From Bacilli bacterium (GTDB lineage Bacteria > Bacillota_I > Bacilli_A > RF39 > UBA660): DNA of 14,412 nucleotides. The notes beneath the pieces were generated by a model, which saw nothing but the letters and a program-made list of their open reading frames with translations, was not told where the DNA came from and ran no database searches. Position 1 is the stretch's first letter. Each line of letters opens with the position of its first letter. Below are positions 1 through 6,385 of this stretch, piece after piece. The stretch covers positions 1 to 14,412 of the forward strand of contig JAAWDC010000038.1 in assembly GCA_022793565.1 (NCBI GenBank), given 5' to 3'. The position numbers were made by a program, and so were the translations under genes.

Positions 1-198
1 CTTTTTCCTAAGATTCTGTTCTATCTCAAGTTGTTTCCTCTTAATAAAAAAAGATATACCAGAAAAAAGTTCATCATCCAATGGAACATCCATCAAAACA
101 AGTTCTTGTAATTCCGCAAATTTCTTTTCTCTATAAGAAAAAGCATCCACCGCTCTACAAATTCCTAAATCATAAAAAGTCTTAATATATTTATCCAT
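1..198 (-). CDS. N-terminal part of an unrecognised protein (cut by window edge)
   Basis: An open frame of 66 codons runs from an ATG at 198 to the window edge without a stop, so only the amino end is visible. It begins MDKYIKTFYDLGICRAVDAF and continues as a charged, probably helical, soluble sequence ending in a Lys/Glu-rich stretch. A ribosome site (TTGGAG, about 6 bases before the ATG) and a near-consensus promoter (222-250) support it as a real gene. It diverges from trpS across 87 bases. I do not recognise the family; no signal peptide or membrane segment is visible. The function is unknown, and the missing carboxyl part would be needed to place it. Confidence 0.6.
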   Translation of the reverse strand, partial: MDKYIKTFYDLGICRAVDAFSYREKKFAELQELVLMDVPLDDELFSGISFFIKRKQLEIEQNLRKK

Positions 199-221
199 TA
201 TATCAACTCCAATTGGTACAT

Positions 222-250
222 ATTGTAGCACTTTATATTTATAAAGTCAA
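222..250 (-). promoter_or_regulatory. Sigma-A-type promoter for the leftward partial gene
   Basis: On the minus strand TTGACT (245-250) is followed after exactly 17 bases by TACAAT (222-227), which is preceded by TGC and so forms an extended -10. It sits just upstream of the ribosome site for the gene starting at 198. The match to the housekeeping consensus is good; no experimental evidence exists. Confidence 0.7.
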
Positions 251-257
251 ATTTTTA

Positions 258-266
258 TGATAGAAT
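258..266 (+). promoter_or_regulatory. Extended -10 promoter for trpS
   Basis: TGATAGAAT matches the extended -10 pattern (TGN plus TAGAAT at 261-266). No good -35 is seen at the right distance. The leader would be only about 15 bases, ending in the ribosome site AAGGAAG (272-278). That leaves no room for a T-box or other riboswitch. Confidence 0.5.
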
Positions 267-285
267 AGAACAAGGAAGTGATCTT

Positions 286-1296
286 ATGAAAAAAACAATT
301 TTAACAGGAATACGCCCAACAGGAAATCTCCACTTAGGACATTATTTTGGAGCATGTCAAAACTGGCTAAAATTACAAAATGATTACGAGTTTTTCTTAG
401 AAATCGCTGATGTGCAAGCATTAACAGATAACTTTGATAATCCAGAGAAAGTTAGAAAAAATGTAAAAGAAATTACCATCGACATTTTATCAACAGGAAT
501 TGATCCCAAAAAAGTACATCTCTTCATTCAATCTAAGATTCCAGAAATTGCAGAATTAACCGTCTTTTATTCTAATCTAGTAACAATCGCCAGATTATAC
601 AGAAACCCTACTGTAAAAACAGAAATTGCCCAGAAAAAAGCATTATTCGGAAACGAAGGAGAAAGCGTAACTTATGGCTTTGTTGGATATCCAGTCAGTC
701 AAGCTGCAGATATTACTGCCTTTTCTGGAGAATTAATCCCTGTTGGAGAAGATCAGCTACCACTAATTGAACAATGTAGAGAAATCGTCCGTAAATTTAA
801 TCACATCTATGGAGAAACATTAAAAGAACCAGAAGCACTACTCTCCAATACTCCAAGAATTAAAGGATTAGATGGAAATGAAAAGATGGGTAAATCTTTA
901 GGAAATGCCATTTATCTAGCCGATAATGAAGAAACCATTTCTAAAAAAATAATGAATGCCAAAACAGATCCAAGTAAAATTAAAAAGGATGATCCAGCGA
1001 ATCCAGAAATTTGTATGGTATACTACTATCACAAATTAATTAAAAACGAAAACTTAGAAACCGTTTGCAAAGATTGCAAATCCGGAGCCAGAGGATGTGT
1101 TGGATGTAAAAAAGAATTAATCGAAAAAATGAATGCATTTCTAAAACCAATTCATGAAAAAAGAAATTATTACCTAGAACATCCAGAAGAAGTAAAACAA
1201 ATTTTAGAAGAAGGAACCATCGAAGCTAAAAAAAGAGCCAAAGAAACCATTCAAAATGTAAAAACAAGTATGAATATCAATTATGAGGAACTATAA
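286..1296 (+). CDS. trpS: Tryptophanyl-tRNA synthetase, probable Fe-S type
   Basis: This enzyme charges tRNA-Trp with tryptophan using ATP in the cytoplasm. At 336 residues it has normal bacterial TrpRS length. The class I HIGH signature appears as HLGH (residues 16-19) after GIRPTGN, and the KMSKS loop as KMGKS (200-204). The tryptophan/ATP-site blocks YPVSQAADI (135-143) and GEDQLPLIE (154-162) are intact. The ATG start is fixed by AAGGAAG upstream. Unlike the Bacillus subtilis enzyme as I recall it, it carries Cys243, Cys261, Cys264, Cys271 and Cys274. The C-x6-C-x2-C spacing of the last three, with Cys243 20 residues before Cys264, resembles the [4Fe-4S] TrpRS of Thermotoga maritima. The last codons form part of the terminator shared with the convergent gene. 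No T-box leader precedes it. Confidence 0.97.
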   Translation: MKKTILTGIRPTGNLHLGHYFGACQNWLKLQNDYEFFLEIADVQALTDNFDNPEKVRKNVKEITIDILSTGIDPKKVHLFIQSKIPEIAELTVFYSNLVTIARLYRNPTVKTEIAQKKALFGNEGESVTYGFVGYPVSQAADITAFSGELIPVGEDQLPLIEQCREIVRKFNHIYGETLKEPEALLSNTPRIKGLDGNEKMGKSLGNAIYLADNEETISKKIMNAKTDPSKIKKDDPANPEICMVYYYHKLIKNENLETVCKDCKSGARGCVGCKKELIEKMNAFLKPIHEKRNYYLEHPEEVKQILEEGTIEAKKRAKETIQNVKTSMNINYEEL

Positions 1297-1319
1297 GGTT
1301 CCTTTTTTCATACTTGTTT
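1262..1319. terminator. Nested bidirectional terminator between convergent genes
   Basis: Two inverted repeats are nested. The inner is AGGAAC (1286-1291) and GTTCCT (1298-1303), with the trpS stop codon in its six-base loop, followed on the plus strand by T1304-T1308. The outer is a perfect 13-bp pair, AAACAAGTATGAA (1262-1274) and TTCATACTTGTTT (1307-1319). A T-rich stretch follows the outer stem on both strands. The structure overlaps the last codons of both trpS and the convergent gene, so it can end transcription in both directions. Confidence 0.75.
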
Positions 1320-1961
1320 CTTTTTATGAGATAATCTCAATAATTCATATAATGTCACATGCTTAGAATCCAAAAAATACTCCATACTAGCAAGCAATTC
1401 CTCTTCCATTCTTTGATAACTATCAATCTCTTTCTCAAAATATTCTCCATATAAAAACTTTAACTTCTCATATTTTCCCCCATGATAGGCATCTTCAATT
1501 TCAGCTTTTAAATACTTACGAATCTTCAATTCTTTTCGTGTTAAAAAAGAACGAGAAAGATCCAAAGAAATCACATTGTAAGGTAAGTCATATAATTTCA
1601 TATCCTCAACAATCTCTAATACATCCTCTTCTTCTTCCAAAATCAATTTACTCTTCGCACTACTTACTCCATCGCTACTCCACTCTATCGCAAGAACCCT
1701 TATCCCATCAGAAAATAAACATACATAAGGAAATGTTCTCACACTATTTTTAGTATATACTTCACAAGTCTTAAAGATCTCTTCTAAAAAAGAATGATCT
1801 ACACAAACCTGATTCTTCATAAGATCATCCATAGAATGTGAAGAAATACGATAAAGACGAACTTTCTTTAAATTATCAATCCCATCATTCATATTCCATT
1901 CAAAAAAATCAAAAAGATAAGAATCATTAAAATTCACCAAAATATCATAAATATAAACCAT
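1308..1961 (-). CDS. UPF0736/DUF3603 (YjbA-like) family protein
   Basis: A soluble, acidic 217-residue protein of unknown function. I match it from memory to the Bacillus YjbA family. The amino end MVYIYDILVNF, the FFEWNMNDGID block (near residue 20), the central FSDGIRVLAIEW followed by KSKLILEEEE, and the LTRKELKIRKYL block all correspond in order. I chose the ATG at 1961 over one 15 bases upstream because it aligns with the family start and because the upstream codons form the ribosome site GGGAGAGG, five bases away. The frame ends in TGA. Its start overlaps the end of the preceding small membrane protein gene by 17 bases, so translation is probably coupled. As I recall, yjbA is next to trpS in B. 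subtilis too, which supports the call. No catalytic motif is visible. Confidence 0.65.
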   Translation of the reverse strand: MVYIYDILVNFNDSYLFDFFEWNMNDGIDNLKKVRLYRISSHSMDDLMKNQVCVDHSFLEEIFKTCEVYTKNSVRTFPYVCLFSDGIRVLAIEWSSDGVSSAKSKLILEEEEDVLEIVEDMKLYDLPYNVISLDLSRSFLTRKELKIRKYLKAEIEDAYHGGKYEKLKFLYGEYFEKEIDSYQRMEEELLASMEYFLDSKHVTLYELLRLSHKKKQV

Positions 1962-2166
1962 GATAACCTCTCCCATCTAAAAAAATTACAAAGCTAACCA
2001 TCAGAAAACCAATAAGTGCAAAAAGACATTCCAATCTTTTTGAAATAAATAATAAGTATTCAATAAAAGTATAGCCAAACGATAACAAATTTAAATAAGT
2101 AATAATGTAAGTAAATCCAATGACCATAAGTCCAAATCCAAGCAAAAAAAAGAAAACTCGTGCCAT
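1945..2166 (-). CDS. Small two-helix membrane protein
   Basis: A 73-residue hydrophobic protein with two clear membrane segments, one from about residue 4 to 25 (VFFFLLGFGLMVIGFTYIIT) and one near residues 46-65 (LFALIGFLMVSFVIFL). A short loop between them carries ISKRLE. A GTG nine bases upstream (2175) could extend it, but that GTG is part of AGGGTG, which sits six bases before the ATG at 2166 and looks like the ribosome site, so I prefer the ATG. It overlaps the following DUF3603-like gene by 17 bases, implying a shared transcript. The sequence type looks familiar from low-GC Gram-positive genomes, but I cannot name a family or function. Confidence 0.6.
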   Translation of the reverse strand: MARVFFFLLGFGLMVIGFTYIITYLNLLSFGYTFIEYLLFISKRLECLFALIGFLMVSFVIFLDGRGYHGLYL

Positions 2167-2252
2167 ACTTTTCACCCTAGTCTATTGTATTATTCTAGAG
2201 TCATTATTAGTATTGAATTTTCTTATTTTAAATATACCAAAAATCAAAAAGT

Positions 2253-3062
2253 TTAAGAATTACGCCAATTCAAATAAAAATCTGAAATTTTTTCCTTTCC
2301 CGATTTTGCCAGTTCCTTTAATAGACTCCAAGTAAAACCAAAACTTTCTTTCATGTTCTCAAAGTCTTCTTTTGCTTGATTACAAGTAGATTCTCCTACT
2401 GCCTCACAAAGCTTCTGAGTAGCCTCTAAATACATAACGGCTAACTTTCCTTTAAATGATGCATACTTATCTTTTACTTTATCTTTATAATTAGGAAAAT
2501 GTTGATCGATAGAATGATCTATTTTCAAAGCCAAAGTTATAATCTTTAATTTCGCTTCATTCGTTAATCCTTGAAATGTATACCCACCAATTTCTTTTCC
2601 ATAGAAAATAAAATCCACGATGCTTGTAAATGTACTCTTTGCTTTTTCACGGAAAGAAACATCTTCAGAAGAAGATCTCTCAATCTCTTGAAAACCATTC
2701 TCAAAATATTGAACCACTCCAAGTTCTCCCAAATTAGAAGAAGGCGGGTTAGAAGGAATTGGAGTACTAGGTGTCACTATAGGCGCACTAGTTGGAACTG
2801 GTGTCCCACTAGGAACTGGAACTTCACCACTTGGGGTCGAAGTTGGATTAGAAACAGCTGGTGGAATATCCAAAGAAGAATCAGAATCTGGAGTAGAACT
2901 AGGAGTAGGAGTTTGAATTTCACTATGATCAGAATTTGTTTTCTTTGAATTATTTGTAGAAGAAAATTTAAAAGTAAGACCCACAATAATACCACCAAGA
3001 ATTAAAGTACTTAAAATCCCAATAAGCAAATAATTTAAATTTTCACTAGATATCTTTTTCAT
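2253..3062 (-). CDS. Membrane-anchored protein with Pro/Ser/Thr stalk and helical outer domain
   Basis: A 269-residue protein with three parts. Residues 11-32 form a single membrane anchor (LLIGILSTLILGGIIVGL). Residues about 45-112 are a low-complexity linker of Pro, Ser and Thr, typical of a cell-wall-spanning stalk. Residues about 115-269 form a predicted mostly helical domain with IVDFIFYGKEIGGYTF (148-163), LKIITLALKIDHSID (172-186) and a possible disulfide pair Cys219/Cys227. There is no lipobox and no sortase signal. The ATG is preceded by GAGGTG. It lies downstream of the terminator at 3102-3130 and so probably has its own promoter. A surface protein is likely. The outer domain is not one I can name, so the function is unknown. 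Confidence 0.75.
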   Translation of the reverse strand: MKKISSENLNYLLIGILSTLILGGIIVGLTFKFSSTNNSKKTNSDHSEIQTPTPSSTPDSDSSLDIPPAVSNPTSTPSGEVPVPSGTPVPTSAPIVTPSTPIPSNPPSSNLGELGVVQYFENGFQEIERSSSEDVSFREKAKSTFTSIVDFIFYGKEIGGYTFQGLTNEAKLKIITLALKIDHSIDQHFPNYKDKVKDKYASFKGKLAVMYLEATQKLCEAVGESTCNQAKEDFENMKESFGFTWSLLKELAKSGKEKISDFYLNWRNS

Positions 3063-3082
3063 ACAACACCTCTTATATACTT

Positions 3083-3091
3083 ATTTTATCA
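3083..3091 (-). promoter_or_regulatory. Possible extended -10 promoter
   Basis: TGATAAAAT on the minus strand (TAAAAT at 3083-3088 preceded by TGA) lies between the upstream terminator and the ribosome site of the gene starting at 3062. No convincing -35 is seen, so this is a weak call. Confidence 0.4.
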
Positions 3092-3101
3092 CAAAACGAA
3101 G

Positions 3102-3130
3102 AAAAAAGAACGACGAATCAATCATCGCTC
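3102..3130 (-). terminator. Rho-independent terminator after the pilin-like gene
   Basis: On the minus strand GAGCGATGA (3122-3130) pairs with TCGTCGTTC (3108-3116) around a five-base loop, giving nine pairs of which two are G-T wobbles. Six T residues follow directly (3102-3107). It begins four bases after the stop codon of the gene ending at 3134. Confidence 0.8.
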
Positions 3131-3133
3131 TTA

Positions 3134-4246
3134 TTACTTAATGATATAAGGATTATCAAACGTTCCGTCTCCACTGACATATAAAGCATCCTTTACCAAA
3201 CGAATAACTGGAAGTACTCTAGAATCTATACTAGCCATTCCACTAACAAAAGTTCCTAAATTCACTTTATATACTTGGTGTGTTGTCTCACTATTTCCTG
3301 TAGATAACCACCAAGCAAAGTCAAAATATGACATATAATTATAATTTGCACAACTATTAGATTCTGTTGAATTACAAGAAGAATCAATACTTGCATTAAT
3401 ATAATCATAAGCTGGCAATATTCCAACATAACTATTCTCTATGGTCATACTACCTTCAATACTACCGTCATTAGCTGTTGCAGATACAGGACGATTTCCT
3501 ACTTGCAAAGTAAATGGACTAAGCAACATTTTATCATTACTAGAGAATAACTCTTCTGAATCATACAAATTCTCTAAATATGTACGCATTCTACTTACTT
3601 TATAATCATTAATCCCCGTATTAGAATTCTGATCTACATTATAGCGATCATCCCAAACACTTTGGTATGAAGATCGATCAGCAAGCATTAAATAAGCATA
3701 ATCATCCTGAATCTTTACAATATACCACTTATGATTTGCAAATTGAACATAATTATTCGGAGCATCCCCTCGAAATACATAACCACCATTTAACTCATAC
3801 AATCCTTGCCCTGAAATAACCAAAGGCTCATGACTACGAATATAACCTACTAAAGTCGTAGTCTTATACTTATCTCCACAATTTAAACTTGGAGTATATC
3901 GATATTTTCCATCGATATTAGTCACAGAAACACTACCAGAACAACTAATAGTACCATCGATTTTTTTTGTATAATCATTCAAATCCTTCATATGTCCATT
4001 GGAAGTTAAATTAGTAGCATTTACAGTAACAATGCCACCAGACATTTGAGGTAATAGTTTAGGATTTTTATTATAATAATCCATTGCGGCATCTACCATC
4101 GTCGTTTCAATTTTTGCATAACTAGTCTCCCCAAAAAAACTATTAAATAGTTTCAATAAAATGATAATTAAAACTATAACACCAACAAAAATTCCAACAA
4201 CAATCCCTATCTTTTTGATGCCAATATCCTTCAATAAATCTTTCAT
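3134..4246 (-). CDS. Membrane-anchored pilin-like protein with WWL-type (DUF6273-like) domain
   Basis: A 370-residue surface protein. A short Lys-rich cytoplasmic tail precedes one membrane helix (about residues 13-34). The next stretch (43-130) looks like a type IV pilin head: AKIETTMVDAAMDYY, then Cys102 and Cys123 framing a strand-rich loop. From about residue 150 comes a second domain with GGYVFRGDAPNNYVQF, WYIVKI, WDDRYN, YFDFAWWLSTGN (307-318), RVLPVIRL and the end VSGDGTFDNPYI. I associate this WWL / PVIRL pattern with DUF6273-like surface domains of gut Firmicutes, from memory. Cys291/Cys299 is a second likely disulfide. There is no standard prepilin leader (no G|FTLIE), so it may simply be anchored. 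A very strong ribosome site (AAGGAGGT) precedes the ATG. It is probably co-transcribed with the 113-residue gene upstream. Confidence 0.7.
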   Translation of the reverse strand: MKDLLKDIGIKKIGIVVGIFVGVIVLIIILLKLFNSFFGETSYAKIETTMVDAAMDYYNKNPKLLPQMSGGIVTVNATNLTSNGHMKDLNDYTKKIDGTISCSGSVSVTNIDGKYRYTPSLNCGDKYKTTTLVGYIRSHEPLVISGQGLYELNGGYVFRGDAPNNYVQFANHKWYIVKIQDDYAYLMLADRSSYQSVWDDRYNVDQNSNTGINDYKVSRMRTYLENLYDSEELFSSNDKMLLSPFTLQVGNRPVSATANDGSIEGSMTIENSYVGILPAYDYINASIDSSCNSTESNSCANYNYMSYFDFAWWLSTGNSETTHQVYKVNLGTFVSGMASIDSRVLPVIRLVKDALYVSGDGTFDNPYIIK

Positions 4247-4278
4247 AGGACCTCCTTAAACAATCAAATATAGAAAAA

Positions 4279-4298
4279 GAAAATCAAATTTGATTTTC
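4279..4298. terminator. Perfect 20-bp palindrome with T-tract, possible weak terminator
   Basis: GAAAATCAAATTTGATTTTC is fully self-complementary and is followed on the minus strand by TTTTTC. It lies 44 bases after the stop of the 113-residue gene and 32 bases before the next ATG. It could be an attenuating terminator or a two-fold symmetric protein-binding site. Confidence 0.45.
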
Positions 4299-4342
4299 CA
4301 AAAATTTCGACCAAGCTAACTTTTAACGTTTACTAAATAAAA

Positions 4343-4684
4343 CTATTTCTGAAGTGATGACCAACAATCTTTCCAACTATCAGTACCCGCAACATTTGAA
4401 TTCTGTGTAGAACCAGAAGTACTAAACATATTCATTAATAAAGAAACAATCGTAGTTACAAAGAAAACTGCAACAGCTGCAATTGCCCTTTTAATTAACT
4501 TACCTGTAGCTCCCTTAATTTCTTTGTCATCACTCGATAAAACAGCCTTTCCTAAATCAATAGATCCCATTATAATCAAAATGACAGGAATTCCAATCTG
4601 TATAATTGGAAAAATTCCGAATTTTAAAAACTTAAATATTGGTATTAAATCGTTTGGACATGCTAATAACTGTGTTAAATCCAT
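4343..4684 (-). CDS. Small membrane protein with VirB2/TrbC-like topology
   Basis: A 113-residue protein with two long hydrophobic stretches, about residues 14-42 (containing IPVILIIMGSIDLGKAV) and 66-88 (IAAVAVFFVTTIVSLLMNMF). A charged loop, SSDDKEIKGATGKLIKR, separates them. The loop is net positive, so it should be cytoplasmic with both ends outside. Cys9 and Cys106 would then be on the same outer face and could pair. This two-helix hairpin is like VirB2/TrbC pilins, but I see no signal peptide and no specific signature, so the comparison rests on topology only. It has its own near-consensus promoter and a strong ribosome site (GGAGGAG four bases before ATG), suggesting abundant expression. 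It lies just downstream of the Tad operon terminator. It could be an accessory pilin or a membrane scaffold. Confidence 0.65.
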   Translation of the reverse strand: MDLTQLLACPNDLIPIFKFLKFGIFPIIQIGIPVILIIMGSIDLGKAVLSSDDKEIKGATGKLIKRAIAAVAVFFVTTIVSLLMNMFSTSGSTQNSNVAGTDSWKDCWSSLQK

Positions 4685-4713
4685 AATACTCCTCCTCTTT
4701 TTTACATAAACTA

Positions 4714-4742
4714 ATTATATAGTAAAATTTTCCTTTCGTCAA
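4714..4742 (-). promoter_or_regulatory. Near-consensus promoter for the 113-residue gene
   Basis: Minus strand TTGACG (4737-4742), a 17-base spacer, then a perfect TATAAT (4714-4719). It lies between the Tad operon terminator and the ribosome site of the gene at 4684, marking the start of a second transcription unit. Confidence 0.85.
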
Positions 4743-4776
4743 TAAGTAGACAATATCTTTACATAAAAATTAGAAT

Positions 4777-4819
4777 CAAAAAGAAAAACAGGTTTCTAAA
4801 TCATAATATGAAACCTGCT
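4777..4819 (-). terminator. Strong terminator closing the Tad-like operon
   Basis: On the minus strand AGCAGGTTTC (4810-4819) pairs with GAAACCTGTT (4787-4796) over ten positions, one of them a G-T wobble, around a 13-base loop. A T-rich run (TTTTTCTTTTT) follows. It begins six bases after the stop codon at 4826. Confidence 0.9.
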
Positions 4820-4825
4820 ATTAAT

Positions 4826-5827
4826 TTACATCATTCCACCAGTATAAGTACTGATTCCTAAACGATTAAGTAAATCCTGTAATACTGTAGAATTATCTTG
4901 GCGCTCATCCATTGGCGGTAAATTGAAGAAAACCTTAGTTTTTGCTTCATACTCAAATTCAGTAATATCTTGCATCGTAAGTAGACTCTTAGAAAGAATA
5001 ATTTTCTTTCCCTTCAATTTTTCAAAAACTCTGCTATCTCTACGCATCATCTTATTTAATTTCAAAGAGGATGGCTCTACTAAGTAAATAACATCTGAAC
5101 AAAGATCAGTATTCCCATCATTATTTAAATCAACAAAAATAACTGATGCATTCCTATACTTTAAAAGCTCTGCTGCTAAACCATCTTTATTCGTAGAAAC
5201 CAACTCTTTATCGTTGATATACATAAAATCTCTCCGATCAACTTCAATTGCAACTACACTTCTACCAAGCTTAATTAACTCTTGCTTTAATAAATAGGTA
5301 AGCATCGTAGCTCCTGCATGATCTGTCAAGTTTTTAACACCAAGAATATAAGAACCACCACTGACGATATTGCTGATCATTGTAGTTCCCTCGTTATTGA
5401 CAACTGGTGCCACAACTGGAGCAGAACCACCACTACCTCCACCATCATCGATCTGATGAAGATGTGCAACATCACGATAAGTATTTGGATTTTGCAATAA
5501 ATAATTTACTCCATCTAGATTCGTTGTAAAATTATAGATCCCCATTGAAATTAAACGAGATAAAAATTGTGGAGCCAAACACTCAGGAGTATCAGGAAGT
5601 AATACAATAATCTTTTCTACATCTAAAGACATTGAAAACTTCTGCAAATTACGAATATCACGATAATTCTTAAGTGCTGTTAAATCTAAAATCATTCTCC
5701 CAAAAAAGAAATTAGAAAACATTTGAATCAATTCATCTGCTTCAAATATTCCATTAATAGACTTAATAACTTCAATATCTAAACTACTTAATTCAGCCTG
5801 TCTTTCATTTGTTATAATTACGTTCAT
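4826..5827 (-). CDS. CpaE/TadZ-like pilus localisation protein with degenerate P-loop
   Basis: A 333-residue cytoplasmic protein with the two-part CpaE/TadZ plan. Residues 1-125 resemble a receiver-like fold without the phosphoacceptor pattern, ending in GIYNFTTNLDGVNYLLQNP (96-114) as in CpaE homologues. A Gly/Ser/Pro/Val linker (129-143) follows. Residues 158-333 are MinD/ParA-like: ILGVKNLTDHAGATMLTYLL (161-180) stands where the deviant Walker A KGGxGKT(T/S) would be, SVVAIEVD (190-197) and SVIFVDL (228-234) match the following strands. The catalytic lysine is replaced by Ala (GAT instead of GKT), so ATP hydrolysis is doubtful. Known TadZ proteins help place the Tad machine in the cell. 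The start is set by AAAGGTGATG before the ATG, 17 bases after the preceding stop. It is the last gene before the operon terminator. Confidence 0.8.
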   Translation of the reverse strand: MNVIITNERQAELSSLDIEVIKSINGIFEADELIQMFSNFFFGRMILDLTALKNYRDIRNLQKFSMSLDVEKIIVLLPDTPECLAPQFLSRLISMGIYNFTTNLDGVNYLLQNPNTYRDVAHLHQIDDGGGSGGSAPVVAPVVNNEGTTMISNIVSGGSYILGVKNLTDHAGATMLTYLLKQELIKLGRSVVAIEVDRRDFMYINDKELVSTNKDGLAAELLKYRNASVIFVDLNNDGNTDLCSDVIYLVEPSSLKLNKMMRRDSRVFEKLKGKKIILSKSLLTMQDITEFEYEAKTKVFFNLPPMDERQDNSTVLQDLLNRLGISTYTGGMM

Positions 5828-5844
5828 CTACATCACCTTTTCCA

Positions 5845-6363
5845 TTAAGATGGATCGATAATTCCAGCTCCACCTTGATCACTGACCTCACTATTATTAC
5901 CAGATGAGAATATCATAGAAGTCTCTCCTCCAACTCTAAACAATCCTCCAGTAAATGGTAATAATTTATTAATCACTGGGATATCAATATTTACAAAAGT
6001 TTGAATCGAATAGTAAGCACCTTGATAATTCTTTTTGTTAGCATTTCCACCCGAAATATCTATTTTAGAATGTTTATAACAAAAACCTCCATTGGTAGAA
6101 GATTTATAAGTACTCCAATTATTACTTTCGCACCATCGAAAGTACCCATCATTTAATTCATAATTTGCTTTATACAAATAATCATCGATTTTCTCTCTTG
6201 CATCCTCTGTAAATCCTTCATGCTGTTCAATAATCTGTATAATCTGATTTTTTACTCGAAATGCCTTCGTATAATTTACAGTAAATGCCAAATACCCATT
6301 TACGATTAACATAAATATTACAATAATTTGAAGGGAGAAAACCCCACCAACCGCATCTCTCAT
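5845..6363 (-). CDS. TadE-like minor pseudopilin
   Basis: A 172-residue protein with an amino-terminal membrane helix starting at VGGVFSLQIIVIFMLIV (5-21), then an extracellular part. The sequence around the Gly pair is prepilin-like: cleavage after Gly6 or Gly7 would leave a hydrophobic start, although the usual Glu at +5 is missing (Gln12 is nearby). Residues 34-70 continue as a helix (RVKNQIIQIIEQHEGF). Cys78 and Cys95 probably pair across a short Ser/Asn loop. The end has INKLLPFTGGLFRVGGETSM (131-150), the strand pattern often seen near the carboxyl end of TadE-type proteins. It lies 22 bases after the pilin candidate and 17 before the TadZ-like gene. The family is inferred from position and architecture, not from a strong signature. 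The ribosome site (GTGGTGAT) is weak. Confidence 0.65.
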   Translation of the reverse strand: MRDAVGGVFSLQIIVIFMLIVNGYLAFTVNYTKAFRVKNQIIQIIEQHEGFTEDAREKIDDYLYKANYELNDGYFRWCESNNWSTYKSSTNGGFCYKHSKIDISGGNANKKNYQGAYYSIQTFVNIDIPVINKLLPFTGGLFRVGGETSMIFSSGNNSEVSDQGGAGIIDPS

Positions 6364-6385
6364 GCTATCACCACTCTATTCTTTT

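Noticed and set aside
1962..1976. Longer start for the DUF3603-like protein
   Set aside because: The five extra codons coincide with the ribosome site GGGAGAGG and do not align with the family amino end.
2571..2948. A 125-codon plus-strand open frame rich in Arg, Trp and Ser
   Set aside because: It is the antisense shadow of the Pro/Ser/Thr stalk and outer domain of the minus-strand surface protein. No ribosome site or promoter, and the composition is an artefact of reading repeats backward.
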